Shown: positions 1-7,051 of the stretch, piece after piece | How the letters are laid out: each line of letters begins with the position of its first letter | Numbering within the stretch: the first letter of the stretch is position 1 | From: UBA11524 sp965646445 | GTDB lineage: Bacteria > Bacillota > Clostridia > Christensenellales > Aristaeellaceae | Direction of reading: 5' to 3' | Assembly: GCA_965646445.1 (NCBI GenBank) | Contig: CBFFZW010000037.1 | Location: 1 to 41,206, forward strand | Length of the DNA: 41,206 bases | Translations under genes and position numbers: made by a program | Notes under the pieces: model-generated | What the model saw: only the letters and a program-made list of their open reading frames with translations | Database searches by the model: none | What the model was told of the DNA's origin: nothing

Positions 1-30
1 GTGCAGGGGCAGAGCCCCTGCCCGTCCTTC
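1..30 (+). terminator. Hairpin upstream of tpiA, possible end of the preceding gene
   Basis: An 8-bp perfect stem (3-10 with 14-21, loop AGA) is followed by a pyrimidine-rich tract rather than a clean T-run. It sits just upstream of the tpiA ribosome binding site. It may be a weak terminator or processing element of an upstream glycolytic gene outside the window. Without the upstream gene this stays uncertain. Confidence 0.4.
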
Positions 31-54
31 TTATAAAACAATGAGGTGATACCA

Positions 55-807
55 ATGCGCAAGGCGATTATTGCCGGTAACTGGAAAATGAACAAGACGC
101 CTGCCGAGGCGGCGGCGCTGGTGACGGAGCTGAAGCCCTTGGTGAAGGACGCGAGCTGCGATGTCGTGGTGTGCGTGCCTGCGGTGGACTTCGCGGCGGT
201 GAAGGAGGCCATTGCGGGCTCCAACATCCACCTGGGCGCGGAGAACGTGCACTGGGCGGCTTCCGGCGCGTTCACGGGCGAGCTGTCCGCCGACATGCTG
301 GTAGCTTCTGGCGTGGAGTATGTCATCATCGGCCACAGCGAGCGGCGTCAGTACTTCGGTGAGACCGACCAGACGGTGAACCAGCGGGTGCTGGCCGCTG
401 TGGCTGCGGGGCTGAAGGTCATCCTGTGCGTGGGTGAAATGAAGGATGTCCGCGAAGCCGGCGCCACCGACGGCCTGGTGGATTACCAGACCATCATGGC
501 CCTCAACGGGCTGACGGCGGAGCAGGTGAGCGACATCATCATCGCTTACGAGCCTGTGTGGGCCATCGGCACCGGCCTGACGGCCACCGACGAGCAGGCC
601 AACGAGACCATCGGCGTCATCCGCAAGGCGGTGGCCCGCAAGTATGGTCAGGAGGTTGCCGACAAGGTTCGCATTCAGTACGGCGGCTCCATGAACCCCA
701 AGAATGTCAAGGGCCTGATGGCGCAGCCCGAGATCGACGGCGGTCTGATCGGCGGCGCGTCCCTGAAGGCGCCCGACTTCTCCCTGGTGGTCAACTACGA
801 CAAGTAA
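55..807 (+). CDS. tpiA: Triosephosphate isomerase
   Basis: Interconverts dihydroxyacetone phosphate and glyceraldehyde 3-phosphate in cytoplasmic glycolysis and gluconeogenesis. The product is 250 residues, the normal length for this TIM barrel. The GNWKMN motif places the substrate-binding Asn9 and Lys11, IIGHSERR holds the electrophilic His94, and AYEPVWAIGTG holds the catalytic base Glu166. The C-terminal GGS and GLIGGASL segments form the phosphate-binding loops. The ATG at 55 is chosen over the in-frame GTG at 46 because GAGGTG (43-48) forms the ribosome binding site. In many Clostridia tpiA follows gap and pgk, so this may be the distal gene of that operon. A strong terminator follows at 820-850 and separates it from nagA. 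Confidence 0.97.
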   Translation: MRKAIIAGNWKMNKTPAEAAALVTELKPLVKDASCDVVVCVPAVDFAAVKEAIAGSNIHLGAENVHWAASGAFTGELSADMLVASGVEYVIIGHSERRQYFGETDQTVNQRVLAAVAAGLKVILCVGEMKDVREAGATDGLVDYQTIMALNGLTAEQVSDIIIAYEPVWAIGTGLTATDEQANETIGVIRKAVARKYGQEVADKVRIQYGGSMNPKNVKGLMAQPEIDGGLIGGASLKAPDFSLVVNYDK

Positions 808-819
808 ACCGGACACGGT

Positions 820-850
820 GGGCCGCATCAGCACGGTGCGGCCCTTTTTT
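820..850 (+). terminator. Terminator after tpiA
   Basis: An 8-bp GC-rich stem (GGGCCGCA at 820-827 with TGCGGCCC at 837-844) is followed directly by six T. This is a typical intrinsic terminator and ends the tpiA transcript. Confidence 0.85.
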
Positions 851-879
851 ACAGCATGACGAAAGGGGAGCGGTGATCC

Positions 880-2016
880 ATGCTGATTCGCAACGCTGCC
901 GCCTTGATTGGCGGGCAGTTCCGCGAGGGAACTGAGCTGCGGCTGATGCACGGTGTGGTGCAGGAAATCGGCGTCGGCCTGACCAAGGGGCTGTACGAGG
1001 CCGAGCTGGATCTGGCCGGGGACTACCTGCTGCCGGGCTTTGTGGATGTGCACATCCATGCCTTCCAGGGTCATGACACCATGGCCGGGGAGGACGCCGT
1101 GCGGCAGATGGCGAAGGGCCTGTACCGCGAGGGCGTGGCGGCCTTCCTGCCCACCACCATGAGCGCCTCCGAGGAGGAGACCGCCGCGGCCTTGACGGGC
1201 ATCCAGGCGGTAATGGCACGGCCCGACGTCCGCGCCGCGCGGGTGCTGGGCGCGCATATGGAGGCGCCCTACCTCAACCCTGACAAGCGCGGGGCACAGC
1301 GTGAGGAGTTCCTGCATGCGCCGGATCAGGAGGAATTTCTGCGGATGTGCGGCGGACGGACGGACACGGTGCGCCTGCTGACCCTGGCCCCGGAGCTGCC
1401 GGGGACGGAGGCCTTTATTCGCTGGGTGACGGCGCGGGGCGTGACGGTCTCCATCGGGCACACGGCGGCCACGGCGGAGCAGACCCATCAGGCGGCGGAC
1501 TGGGGCACGCGCCATGTGACCCATACCTTCAACGCCCAGACGGCGCTGCACCATCGGGAGCCGGGGGTTCCCGGCGCGGCACTGACGGATGAGCGGCTGT
1601 ACGCGGAGTTCATCGGTGACGGCATCCATCTGCACCCGGACATCGTGCGACTGCTGCTGTACGCCAAAGGCGCGGCCCGGGTGGTGGCCGTCACCGACGC
1701 CATGGAGGCCGCCGGTATGCCGGATGGCGAGTACGCCCTGGGAGGCCAGCAGGTTTTTGTCAGGGACGGTGAGGCCCGGCTGGCGGACGGCACCCTGGCC
1801 GGTTCCGTGCTGACGATGGCCGACGCCCTGCGCAACATGATCCATCGTTTCGGCATTGCGCCGGAACAGGCGGCCATGATGGCCACGCAGACGCCGGCGG
1901 AATCCATCGGGGAGCGTGTGGTCGGCCACATGACCGTGGGTTCCCCCGCGCCGCTGACCCGCTGGAGCCAGGACTGGCAGCGGATGACGGTCATTGACGA
2001 GCATTCGGCTGACTGA
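880..2016 (+). CDS. nagA: N-acetylglucosamine-6-phosphate deacetylase
   Basis: Hydrolyses GlcNAc-6-phosphate to glucosamine-6-phosphate and acetate in the cytoplasm, the entry step for amino-sugar and cell-wall recycling. It is 378 residues, standard for this amidohydrolase family. Visible metal and catalytic positions are HIH (His58, His60), Glu128 in GAHMEAPY, His194 in SIGHTAAT, His215 in the THTFNAQ segment, His250 and the catalytic Asp273 in VTDAMEAAG. ATG 880 follows GGGGAG at 865-870. No nagB is adjacent. The exported GH18 enzyme at 5476 could supply GlcNAc-containing products, but this link is inferred from proximity only. The gene lies 29 bp past the tpiA terminator, and I saw no clear promoter of its own. 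Confidence 0.93.
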   Translation: MLIRNAAALIGGQFREGTELRLMHGVVQEIGVGLTKGLYEAELDLAGDYLLPGFVDVHIHAFQGHDTMAGEDAVRQMAKGLYREGVAAFLPTTMSASEEETAAALTGIQAVMARPDVRAARVLGAHMEAPYLNPDKRGAQREEFLHAPDQEEFLRMCGGRTDTVRLLTLAPELPGTEAFIRWVTARGVTVSIGHTAATAEQTHQAADWGTRHVTHTFNAQTALHHREPGVPGAALTDERLYAEFIGDGIHLHPDIVRLLLYAKGAARVVAVTDAMEAAGMPDGEYALGGQQVFVRDGEARLADGTLAGSVLTMADALRNMIHRFGIAPEQAAMMATQTPAESIGERVVGHMTVGSPAPLTRWSQDWQRMTVIDEHSAD

Positions 2017-2041
2017 CACGATTGTGCCGTTTCATACAAAG

Positions 2042-2072
2042 ACGCCCGCTCCGTTGCTCACGGGGCGGGCGT
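2042..2072 (+). terminator. Hairpin after nagA
   Basis: ACGCCCGC (2042-2049) pairs perfectly with GCGGGCGT (2065-2072), followed by a short TTATG tract. This is the first of two hairpins between the convergent nagA and uridine kinase genes. Confidence 0.55.
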
Positions 2073-2087
2073 TATGCTGTTCAGGAA

Positions 2088-2115
2088 GCCAAAACCGACT
2101 TCGGTCGGTTTTGGC
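2088..2115. terminator. Bidirectional terminator with TTCG loop
   Basis: A perfect 12-bp stem (2088-2099 with 2104-2115) is closed by a TTCG tetraloop. It carries AAAA on the left arm and TTTT on the right arm. It lies between the converging nagA and uridine kinase genes and is symmetric enough to act in both directions. The arm sequence CCAAAACCGAC recurs in the mnmE terminator at 32674-32711. Confidence 0.7.
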
Positions 2116-2118
2116 GGC

Positions 2119-2748
2119 TCAGCCATTGGGGCCACTCTTGCTGTTGAGGGCATCCTGCACATACCCGGCCAGGATGTCCACGATCCGGGCATTCTTGCCG
2201 CCTCGGGATACGATGACGTCCGCTTCGTTGATGTAATTGCGGATGTACTGATCGTACATGGGCTTCACCGTGGACAGGTATTGGGCGGAAATGCCGTCAA
2301 TGTCCCGGCCACGCTCCTTGATGTCCCGCTGGATGCGGCGCAGCAGGCAGATGTCCGGCTCCACGCTCATGTACAGCCGCAGGTACATCAGCGCGCAGAG
2401 GCGGGGATCATGGAAGCAGTGGATGCCCTCCAGAATCAGCACGTCCGGGGGCTGGATCAGCTCCTGGGTATCGGCGCGGCGGTGCTGGGCGTAGTCGTAG
2501 GCCTTCCGCGTGATAGGCTGTCCGGCAAGCAGCGTCTGCACGTCCCGCAGGAGCAGCTCATGGTCAAAGATGCCCGGCTCGTCGTAATTCAGCACGGTGC
2601 GCTGCGCAAAGGTCAGGTCGGGATGATCCAGATAGTAGGCATCCTGCTGCAGAACATGGCAGCGGCTGCCCAGCCGTCTTTGCAGGGATTCCGCCAAGGT
2701 GGATTTTCCGCTGCCGCTGGCGCCGCAGATGCCGATGAACATCGTCAT
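2119..2748 (-). CDS. udk: Uridine kinase (phosphoribulokinase/uridine kinase family)
   Basis: Probably phosphorylates uridine or cytidine with a nucleoside triphosphate in pyrimidine salvage. It is 209 residues, the usual bacterial Udk length. A Walker A loop GASGSGKST occupies residues 9-17. It is followed by the QQDAYYLDH segment, NYDEPGIFDHELL and the YDYAQHRR substrate region, then VLILEGIH, all characteristic of Udk. ATG 2748 follows an AGGGGG ribosome binding site, and an in-frame ATG two codons later is possible. It stands alone as a minus-strand unit, convergent with nagA, with its own promoter at 2783-2811. Divergent members of this family can act on other small molecules, so substrate specificity is inferred. 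Confidence 0.85.
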   Translation of the reverse strand: MTMFIGICGASGSGKSTLAESLQRRLGSRCHVLQQDAYYLDHPDLTFAQRTVLNYDEPGIFDHELLLRDVQTLLAGQPITRKAYDYAQHRRADTQELIQPPDVLILEGIHCFHDPRLCALMYLRLYMSVEPDICLLRRIQRDIKERGRDIDGISAQYLSTVKPMYDQYIRNYINEADVIVSRGGKNARIVDILAGYVQDALNSKSGPNG

Positions 2749-2782
2749 GATGAAGCCCCCTGTTCACTGCCTTCTCTACAAA

Positions 2783-2811
2783 AAGATACAGCATCCGGCA
2801 GGATCTGTCAA
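2783..2811 (-). promoter_or_regulatory. Sigma-A-type promoter for uridine kinase
   Basis: Read on the minus strand, TTGACA (2811-2806) is separated by 17 bp from TATCTT (2788-2783). The transcript would start about 28 nt before the uridine kinase ATG. Confidence 0.65.
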
Positions 2812-2933
2812 GCCCTGCGGGCAGAGGCGACAGGATGAATGGAAAGCCGCGATCATGGGAAAACGACATCAGCAAGTGCGGAGAAGGCCCGCTTGTCTTT
2901 CCGTCGGCAGACGAAAACTTCCCGTATTTTTTG

Positions 2934-3015
2934 TACCAAAGACCGAAAAATTGGTATTGCAAATCCGAATGGGCTGTTATACCATAAAGACAATAGGCAA
3001 ACCCGGATATCCGGG
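2934..3015 (+). promoter_or_regulatory. Candidate promoter and operators upstream of the Gfo/Idh gene
   Basis: TTGCAA (2957-2962) lies 17 bp before TACCAT (2980-2985), a weak sigma-A-like pair. An inverted repeat TACCAA/TTGGTA (2934-2939 and 2951-2956) abuts the -35. A perfect 14-bp palindrome CCCGGATATCCGGG (3002-3015) lies immediately upstream of the ribosome binding site. Either could bind a repressor, but no regulator is encoded adjacent. This is a sequence-only suggestion. Confidence 0.35.
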
Positions 3016-3033
3016 AATAAGGAGGCAAAATCA

Positions 3034-4203
3034 ATGCTGCGACTTGGCATTATCGGCGTGGGCAACATGGGTTCGAGCCACGCCCGGAACATTCTTGAGG
3101 GCAAGTGCCCTGATATTCAGGTGACGGCGGTGGCGGATCGGAAAGAAAGCCGCCGTCAGTGGGCCGCGGAGAACCTGCCGGACGCCGCGGTGTTCACCGA
3201 GGGCAGCGAGCTGATCCACAGCGGCAAGTGCGACGCCGTGCTGCTGTCCGTGCCCCATTATCAGCACCCGCCGCTGGCCATCGAGGCCTTCCGCAGCGGC
3301 CAGCATGTGATGTGCGAGAAGCCCGCGGGCGTTTATACCCTGCAGGTGCGGGAGATGATGGCGGAGGCCGACAAACATCCCGAGCTGACCTTCGGCATGA
3401 TGTTCAACCAGCGCACCAACTGCACCTACCGCAAGATGAAGGAAATGCTGGTCAACGGCGACATCGGTGAGATGAAGCGGGTCAACTGGATCATCACCGA
3501 CTGGTACCGTACTCAGTTTTACTATGACTCCGGCGCCTGGCGCGCCACCTGGGCCGGTGAGGGCGGCGGCGTGCTGCTGAACCAGTGCCCCCATCAGCTG
3601 GATCTGCTGCAATGGCTGTGCGGCCTGCCTCAGCGCGTCCACGCCTTCTACCATGAGGGCAAGTGGCACGACATCGAGGTGGAGGACGATGTGACCGCCT
3701 ACATGGAGTTCGCCAATGGCGCGACGGGTGTGTTCATCACCACCACCGGCGACGCCCCCGGCACCAACCGCCTGGAAATCACCGGCACCAAGGGCCGCCT
3801 GATTTGTCAGGATGACAAGCTGATTTTCGACTGCCTGGAAATGGATGAGCGGGAGTGGTGCGCCACCTGCCAGGAGGGCTTCAAGCAGCCCGCCAGCACC
3901 CGGATCGAGGTGGAGACCGACGGCCAGAACCTCCAGCATCCCGGGGTGCTGAACGCCTTCGCCGCCCACATTGCCGACGGCTCACCCTTGGTGGCGGACG
4001 GCCGGGAGGGCATCAACGGCCTGATGCTGTCCAATGCCATCCACCTGTCCGGCTGGACGGGGGAGACGGTGACACTGCCCATCGACGAGCACCGCTTCCT
4101 GGAGCTGCTGAACCAGCGCCGCGCCACCTCTCGCCTGAAGGCGGACAACGACGTGGTGATGGACACAGCCAGCAGCTACGGCAGCAAGGCTTCCGATCAG
4201 TAA
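3034..4203 (+). CDS. Gfo/Idh/MocA family NAD(P)-dependent oxidoreductase
   Basis: A cytoplasmic dehydrogenase that likely oxidises or epimerises a sugar or cyclitol using NAD(P). It has 389 residues. An N-terminal Rossmann fold is marked by GIIGVGNMG (5-13). The family EKP motif is at 95-97 (VMCEKPAG), with its catalytic Lys96. A second-domain histidine lies in LLNQCPHQLDLLQW (His187). The C-terminal alpha/beta domain contains GTKGRL, typical of GFO_IDH_MocA_C. ATG 3034 follows AAGGAGG (3019-3025) with 8-nt spacing, and the upstream in-frame extension is not credible. The GH43 gene lies 82 bp downstream beyond a terminator, suggesting related carbohydrate catabolism. The substrate cannot be read from sequence. 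Confidence 0.9.
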   Translation: MLRLGIIGVGNMGSSHARNILEGKCPDIQVTAVADRKESRRQWAAENLPDAAVFTEGSELIHSGKCDAVLLSVPHYQHPPLAIEAFRSGQHVMCEKPAGVYTLQVREMMAEADKHPELTFGMMFNQRTNCTYRKMKEMLVNGDIGEMKRVNWIITDWYRTQFYYDSGAWRATWAGEGGGVLLNQCPHQLDLLQWLCGLPQRVHAFYHEGKWHDIEVEDDVTAYMEFANGATGVFITTTGDAPGTNRLEITGTKGRLICQDDKLIFDCLEMDEREWCATCQEGFKQPASTRIEVETDGQNLQHPGVLNAFAAHIADGSPLVADGREGINGLMLSNAIHLSGWTGETVTLPIDEHRFLELLNQRRATSRLKADNDVVMDTASSYGSKASDQ

Positions 4204-4229
4204 GCGGGCAGATCAATCAACGCGCCTTC

Positions 4230-4262
4230 AGGGGGCTGGGCATGCGGCCCGGCTCCCTTTTT
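4230..4262 (+). terminator. Terminator between the Gfo/Idh and GH43 genes
   Basis: GCTGGGC and GCCCGGC pair (with one G-T) around a short loop, extended by GGG/CCC, and are followed by TTTTT at 4258-4262. The hairpin ends only 23 bp before the GH43 start codon, so GH43 would depend on read-through or a promoter that I could not identify. Confidence 0.7.
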
Positions 4263-4285
4263 GGTCGGCATGAAAGGATGGTTTG

Positions 4286-5194
4286 ATGACCACGCAGCGG
4301 CTTCCCCTCAAGGCAGCGGATCCCTTTATTCTGCGGGCCAGCAATGGCCGGTACTACCTCTACTGCACCTCCGAGGATGGCAGCGGCTTCCCGGTTCGCT
4401 CCTCGGCGGATTTGATTCACTGGACGGATCACGGTCTGGCCCTGGCTTCGGCGGACGCACGCTGGGGCGCGGGATGCTTCTGGGCGCCCGAATGCTATGA
4501 AATCGGCGGGCGCTTCTACCTGTTTTACAGCGCGGACTGGGCGTACAATCCCACCGGGGCGCTGGAAAACTTCCGCATCGGCGCGGCCATTTCTGACGAT
4601 CCGGCGGGACCCTTCACGGACATGATGGACAGACCGATCTTCGATCCGGGCTACCCGATCATCGACGCGAACGTTTATCAGGAGGACGGCCGGTTCTACC
4701 TGTACTATTCCCGGTGCTGCTATGAGCACTGTGTGGACGGCCTGGAGGAAAGCTGGATCTACGGCGTGGAGTTGAAGCCGGACTTCACCGGCGTCATCGG
4801 GGAACCCGTGCTGCTGCTGCGCCCTGAGCAGCCCTGGGAGGGGCGCTCCGCCGCCGCTACCGGCCGCCGCTGGAACGAGGGCTCCTGCCTGCTGAAGCAC
4901 GACGGTCACTACCTGATGACGTATTCCGGCAACTTCTTTGGCGGGCCGGATTACGCCGTGGGCTATGCCGTGGCGGAAAGCCCGCTGGGGCCCTACCGCA
5001 AGGCGGCGGAGAACCCCATCCTGGAGCGGTACGGCGAGGTGACGGGCACGGGGCACAGCTGCATGTTCCGTGGGCCGGAGGGCGAGTGGCTCATCTGCTA
5101 CCATGGCCGAACCGAGGCCACGGGGCAGGATCGCGTGGGCTTCATTTCACCCGCGGAGGTCACGGCGGATGGACGGGTGGTTATTCATCCATAA
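4286..5194 (+). CDS. Glycoside hydrolase family 43 (beta-xylosidase/arabinosidase-like)
   Basis: A five-bladed beta-propeller glycosidase expected to release pentose (xylose or arabinose) or related residues from oligosaccharides. It is 302 residues, consistent with a single-domain GH43. The family's three acids are visible: the base Asp12 in AADPFIL, Asp128 in PIIDANVYQ and the acid Glu198 in RWNEGSCLL. The FWAPE signature is at 66-70. There is no signal peptide, so it acts on imported oligosaccharides. ATG 4286 follows AAAGGA (4273-4278). Next to the Gfo/Idh oxidoreductase it probably belongs to the same sugar pathway. Exact linkage specificity cannot be inferred. Confidence 0.88.
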   Translation: MTTQRLPLKAADPFILRASNGRYYLYCTSEDGSGFPVRSSADLIHWTDHGLALASADARWGAGCFWAPECYEIGGRFYLFYSADWAYNPTGALENFRIGAAISDDPAGPFTDMMDRPIFDPGYPIIDANVYQEDGRFYLYYSRCCYEHCVDGLEESWIYGVELKPDFTGVIGEPVLLLRPEQPWEGRSAAATGRRWNEGSCLLKHDGHYLMTYSGNFFGGPDYAVGYAVAESPLGPYRKAAENPILERYGEVTGTGHSCMFRGPEGEWLICYHGRTEATGQDRVGFISPAEVTADGRVVIHP

Positions 5195-5212
5195 ATAGAA
5201 ACAGATCAAAAA

Positions 5213-5236
5213 GGCCGGGATATTCCCGACTTTTTT
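5213..5236 (+). terminator. Terminator after GH43
   Basis: CGGGA (5216-5220) pairs with TCCCG (5224-5228) around a TAT loop, followed by TTTTTT at 5231-5236. Confidence 0.75.
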
Positions 5237-5354
5237 CTTTGCGCAAAAAAGGGGAGAGGGCGAAGACGGAGCCTGTCTGCAGGAAGATTACGGCAGAGGC
5301 TGTTTGCCGCGGCATGCGTCGGAGACGAGGCTTCACCGCACATCGGCTATGGAG

Positions 5355-5442
5355 TAAAACCGACCGTATTTCCGCTTTCTCCCTAAAAACCGACCGCATT
5401 CTACTTTTTGCCATCGACAACAGCGAACATGTGTGCTATCAT
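5355..5442 (+). promoter_or_regulatory. Chitinase promoter with tandem upstream repeat
   Basis: TCGACA (5414-5419) is 17 bp from TATCAT (5437-5442), preceded by TG at 5434-5435 as an extended -10. Just upstream, two near-identical elements of the form TAAAA(A)CCGACCGYATT lie at 5355-5370 and 5384-5400. Their CCGACC cores are 30 bp apart, close to three helical turns, as expected for a cooperatively bound regulator. The promoter is well supported. The regulator is unknown. The rest of the gap (5237-5354) shows no other clear signal. Confidence 0.6.
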
Positions 5443-5475
5443 CGACCCGAACAAATTTTCGGAGGTGACAGCGCG

Positions 5476-6639
5476 GTGAAACGCAGATGGCCGCGCACCA
5501 AAGATAATCGGTCGGAAGAGAAACGACCATGGTGGATGGGTGTCCTGACGGTAGCGATGCTTGCGGTGACCTGCTGGATGGGACTTCATCAGATGTCGGA
5601 GCCCGCGGAGGCGGCCTCCCCCCTTCCTGCGAGAACGAAGCAGTCGGTGCTGTATGTGATGGATCGAACCAATCTGAACCTGACCGACGTGATGGCCACC
5701 CAGGTGGATCAAATCAATTACGCCTTCGCGCTCATTGAGGACGGCAAGGCCACGGGGCGGCATTGGCAGGGTATCCGGCAGATGTCGGCCTTCCTGCGCC
5801 GTCATCCTGACATAATCGGCGTGCTGTCCGTGGGCGGCTGGGGGGCCGACGGCTTCTCAGACGCGGCGGCCACCGAGGCGGGCAGGAAAAAGCTGGCGGA
5901 CAGCATCCTGGCGCTGATGGACGAGCACGGCTTCCGGGGGGTGGATCTTGACTGGGAGTACCCGGGTTCCTCGGCGGCGGGCATCAAGAGCCGCCCGGAG
6001 GATGTGGAAAACTGGTACAAGCTGTTGGCCGTGCTGCGGGAAGGCCTCGACGAGCGGGCGGCGCGCAGCGGTCAGAAGTACATTCTTTCCGTGGCCCTGG
6101 GGGCCGGTGAAAGCCAGCTGAGCAAGATCGACGGCGCGCGGCTGGGCCGTCTGGTGGATCAGGCGGTGGTGATGGCCTACGACCTCAAGGGCTTCGACCG
6201 CATCACGGGCCACCACGCGGGGCTTTATCCCGGCGGCAAGCAGAAGGACAGCGGCGCTTACGCGGTGAAGAAGCTGATGGACTCCGGCCTGTCCGGGAAG
6301 AAAATCCTGCTGGGCATTCCGGCCTATGGCCGCGTATGGCGGCAGGTCAGCGGCGGCGGGGATGGCATGGGCCAGCGGGCTGCTACGGCGGGCAACCGCA
6401 CCATGGACTACCCCGATATTCAGGCCCTGGAAAGCAAGGGCTACACCCGCCATTATGACGAAAAGGCCCAGGCGGCCTGGTGGTTTGACGGCAGTACCTT
6501 CGTCAGCGGCGAGGACGAGGTTTCCCTGGCCTACAAAACGGCGTGGCTGCGGGAGCAGGGACTCCTGGGCGTGGCCGTGTGGGAATGGCGTCACGCGGAC
6601 GGCGGGGATATCCTGGCCATCCTGAACAATGGCCTGTAA
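5476..6639 (+). CDS. Exported glycoside hydrolase family 18 (chitinase-like)
   Basis: Hydrolyses beta-1,4-GlcNAc linkages (chitin, chito-oligosaccharides or peptidoglycan-like glycans) by substrate-assisted catalysis. It has 387 residues. A basic N-terminus precedes one hydrophobic segment at about 20-38 (uncleaved anchor or signal peptide). VLSVGGWG (117-123) is the GH18 SxGG motif. GVDLDWEYP (155-163) supplies Asp157, Asp159 and catalytic Glu161; the first Asp of the DxxDxDxE consensus is Arg154 here. The C-terminal VAVWEWRHADG is the usual last barrel strand with its conserved Trp. GTG 5476 is chosen because GGAGGTGA (5461-5468) lies 7 nt upstream. It lacks a visible terminator and runs directly into the thrS promoter and leader. 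No chitin-binding module is visible. Confidence 0.88.
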   Translation: MKRRWPRTKDNRSEEKRPWWMGVLTVAMLAVTCWMGLHQMSEPAEAASPLPARTKQSVLYVMDRTNLNLTDVMATQVDQINYAFALIEDGKATGRHWQGIRQMSAFLRRHPDIIGVLSVGGWGADGFSDAAATEAGRKKLADSILALMDEHGFRGVDLDWEYPGSSAAGIKSRPEDVENWYKLLAVLREGLDERAARSGQKYILSVALGAGESQLSKIDGARLGRLVDQAVVMAYDLKGFDRITGHHAGLYPGGKQKDSGAYAVKKLMDSGLSGKKILLGIPAYGRVWRQVSGGGDGMGQRAATAGNRTMDYPDIQALESKGYTRHYDEKAQAAWWFDGSTFVSGEDEVSLAYKTAWLREQGLLGVAVWEWRHADGGDILAILNNGL

Positions 6640-6647
6640 AAAAGGGC

Positions 6648-6676
6648 TTGACAACGGGCCGAATCCGCGCTATACT
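6648..6676 (+). promoter_or_regulatory. Near-consensus promoter of the thrS leader
   Basis: TTGACA (6648-6653), exactly 17 bp, then TATACT (6671-6676). It begins 9 nt after the chitinase stop codon. Transcription would start near 6683, immediately before the T-box structure. Confidence 0.88.
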
Positions 6677-6696
6677 GGCCGCAATCCCGATGAATG

Positions 6697-6913
6697 ACGG
6701 GGAACATGTCCGCAGGAGCGCCACGCTCAGAGAATTCGCGCCATGGGCTGAAAGCGCGGATCGCAGGAGCCTGCGGGATACCATCCTCCGACAAAGGGCG
6801 GCCCACGTCCGTTAGCGCGTGATTGAGTGGTTTGTACAAACAAGCAGGGTGGAACCGCGGATGCGTCATTTCAGGCATTCGTCCCGGCAGCAGTGTCGTG
6901 GCGAATGCCTTTT
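6697..6913 (+). ncRNA. T-box riboswitch, threonine-specific
   Basis: A leader RNA that senses uncharged tRNA-Thr and controls read-through into thrS. The diagnostic T-box AGGGTGGAACCGCGG lies at 6846-6860. In Stem I, CGGGGA (6699-6704) can pair with TCCTCCG (6784-6790). TCCGCAGG (6709-6716) can pair with CCTGCGGGA (6770-6778). The loop between them on the 3' side is TACCA, presenting the Thr codon ACC (6780-6782) as specifier. A terminator hairpin follows: AGGCATTCG (6873-6881) with CGAATGCCT (6902-6910) and a T-run to 6913. When uncharged tRNA binds, the T-box sequence forms the antiterminator instead. An extra complementary segment at 6914-6922 is described in the findings. Confidence 0.93.
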
Positions 6914-7051
6914 GCATTCGCCGGAATTCGGAGCAGAAGGGGGAGACCGTATGCGGATGTATACCGGCGTCACAGGCCGAACTTGCCTTGTGCCGACCAC
7001 TGTCCCCGTTCCGACGACCATCATGAACGATCATAGAGGGAGGAAAAGCAA

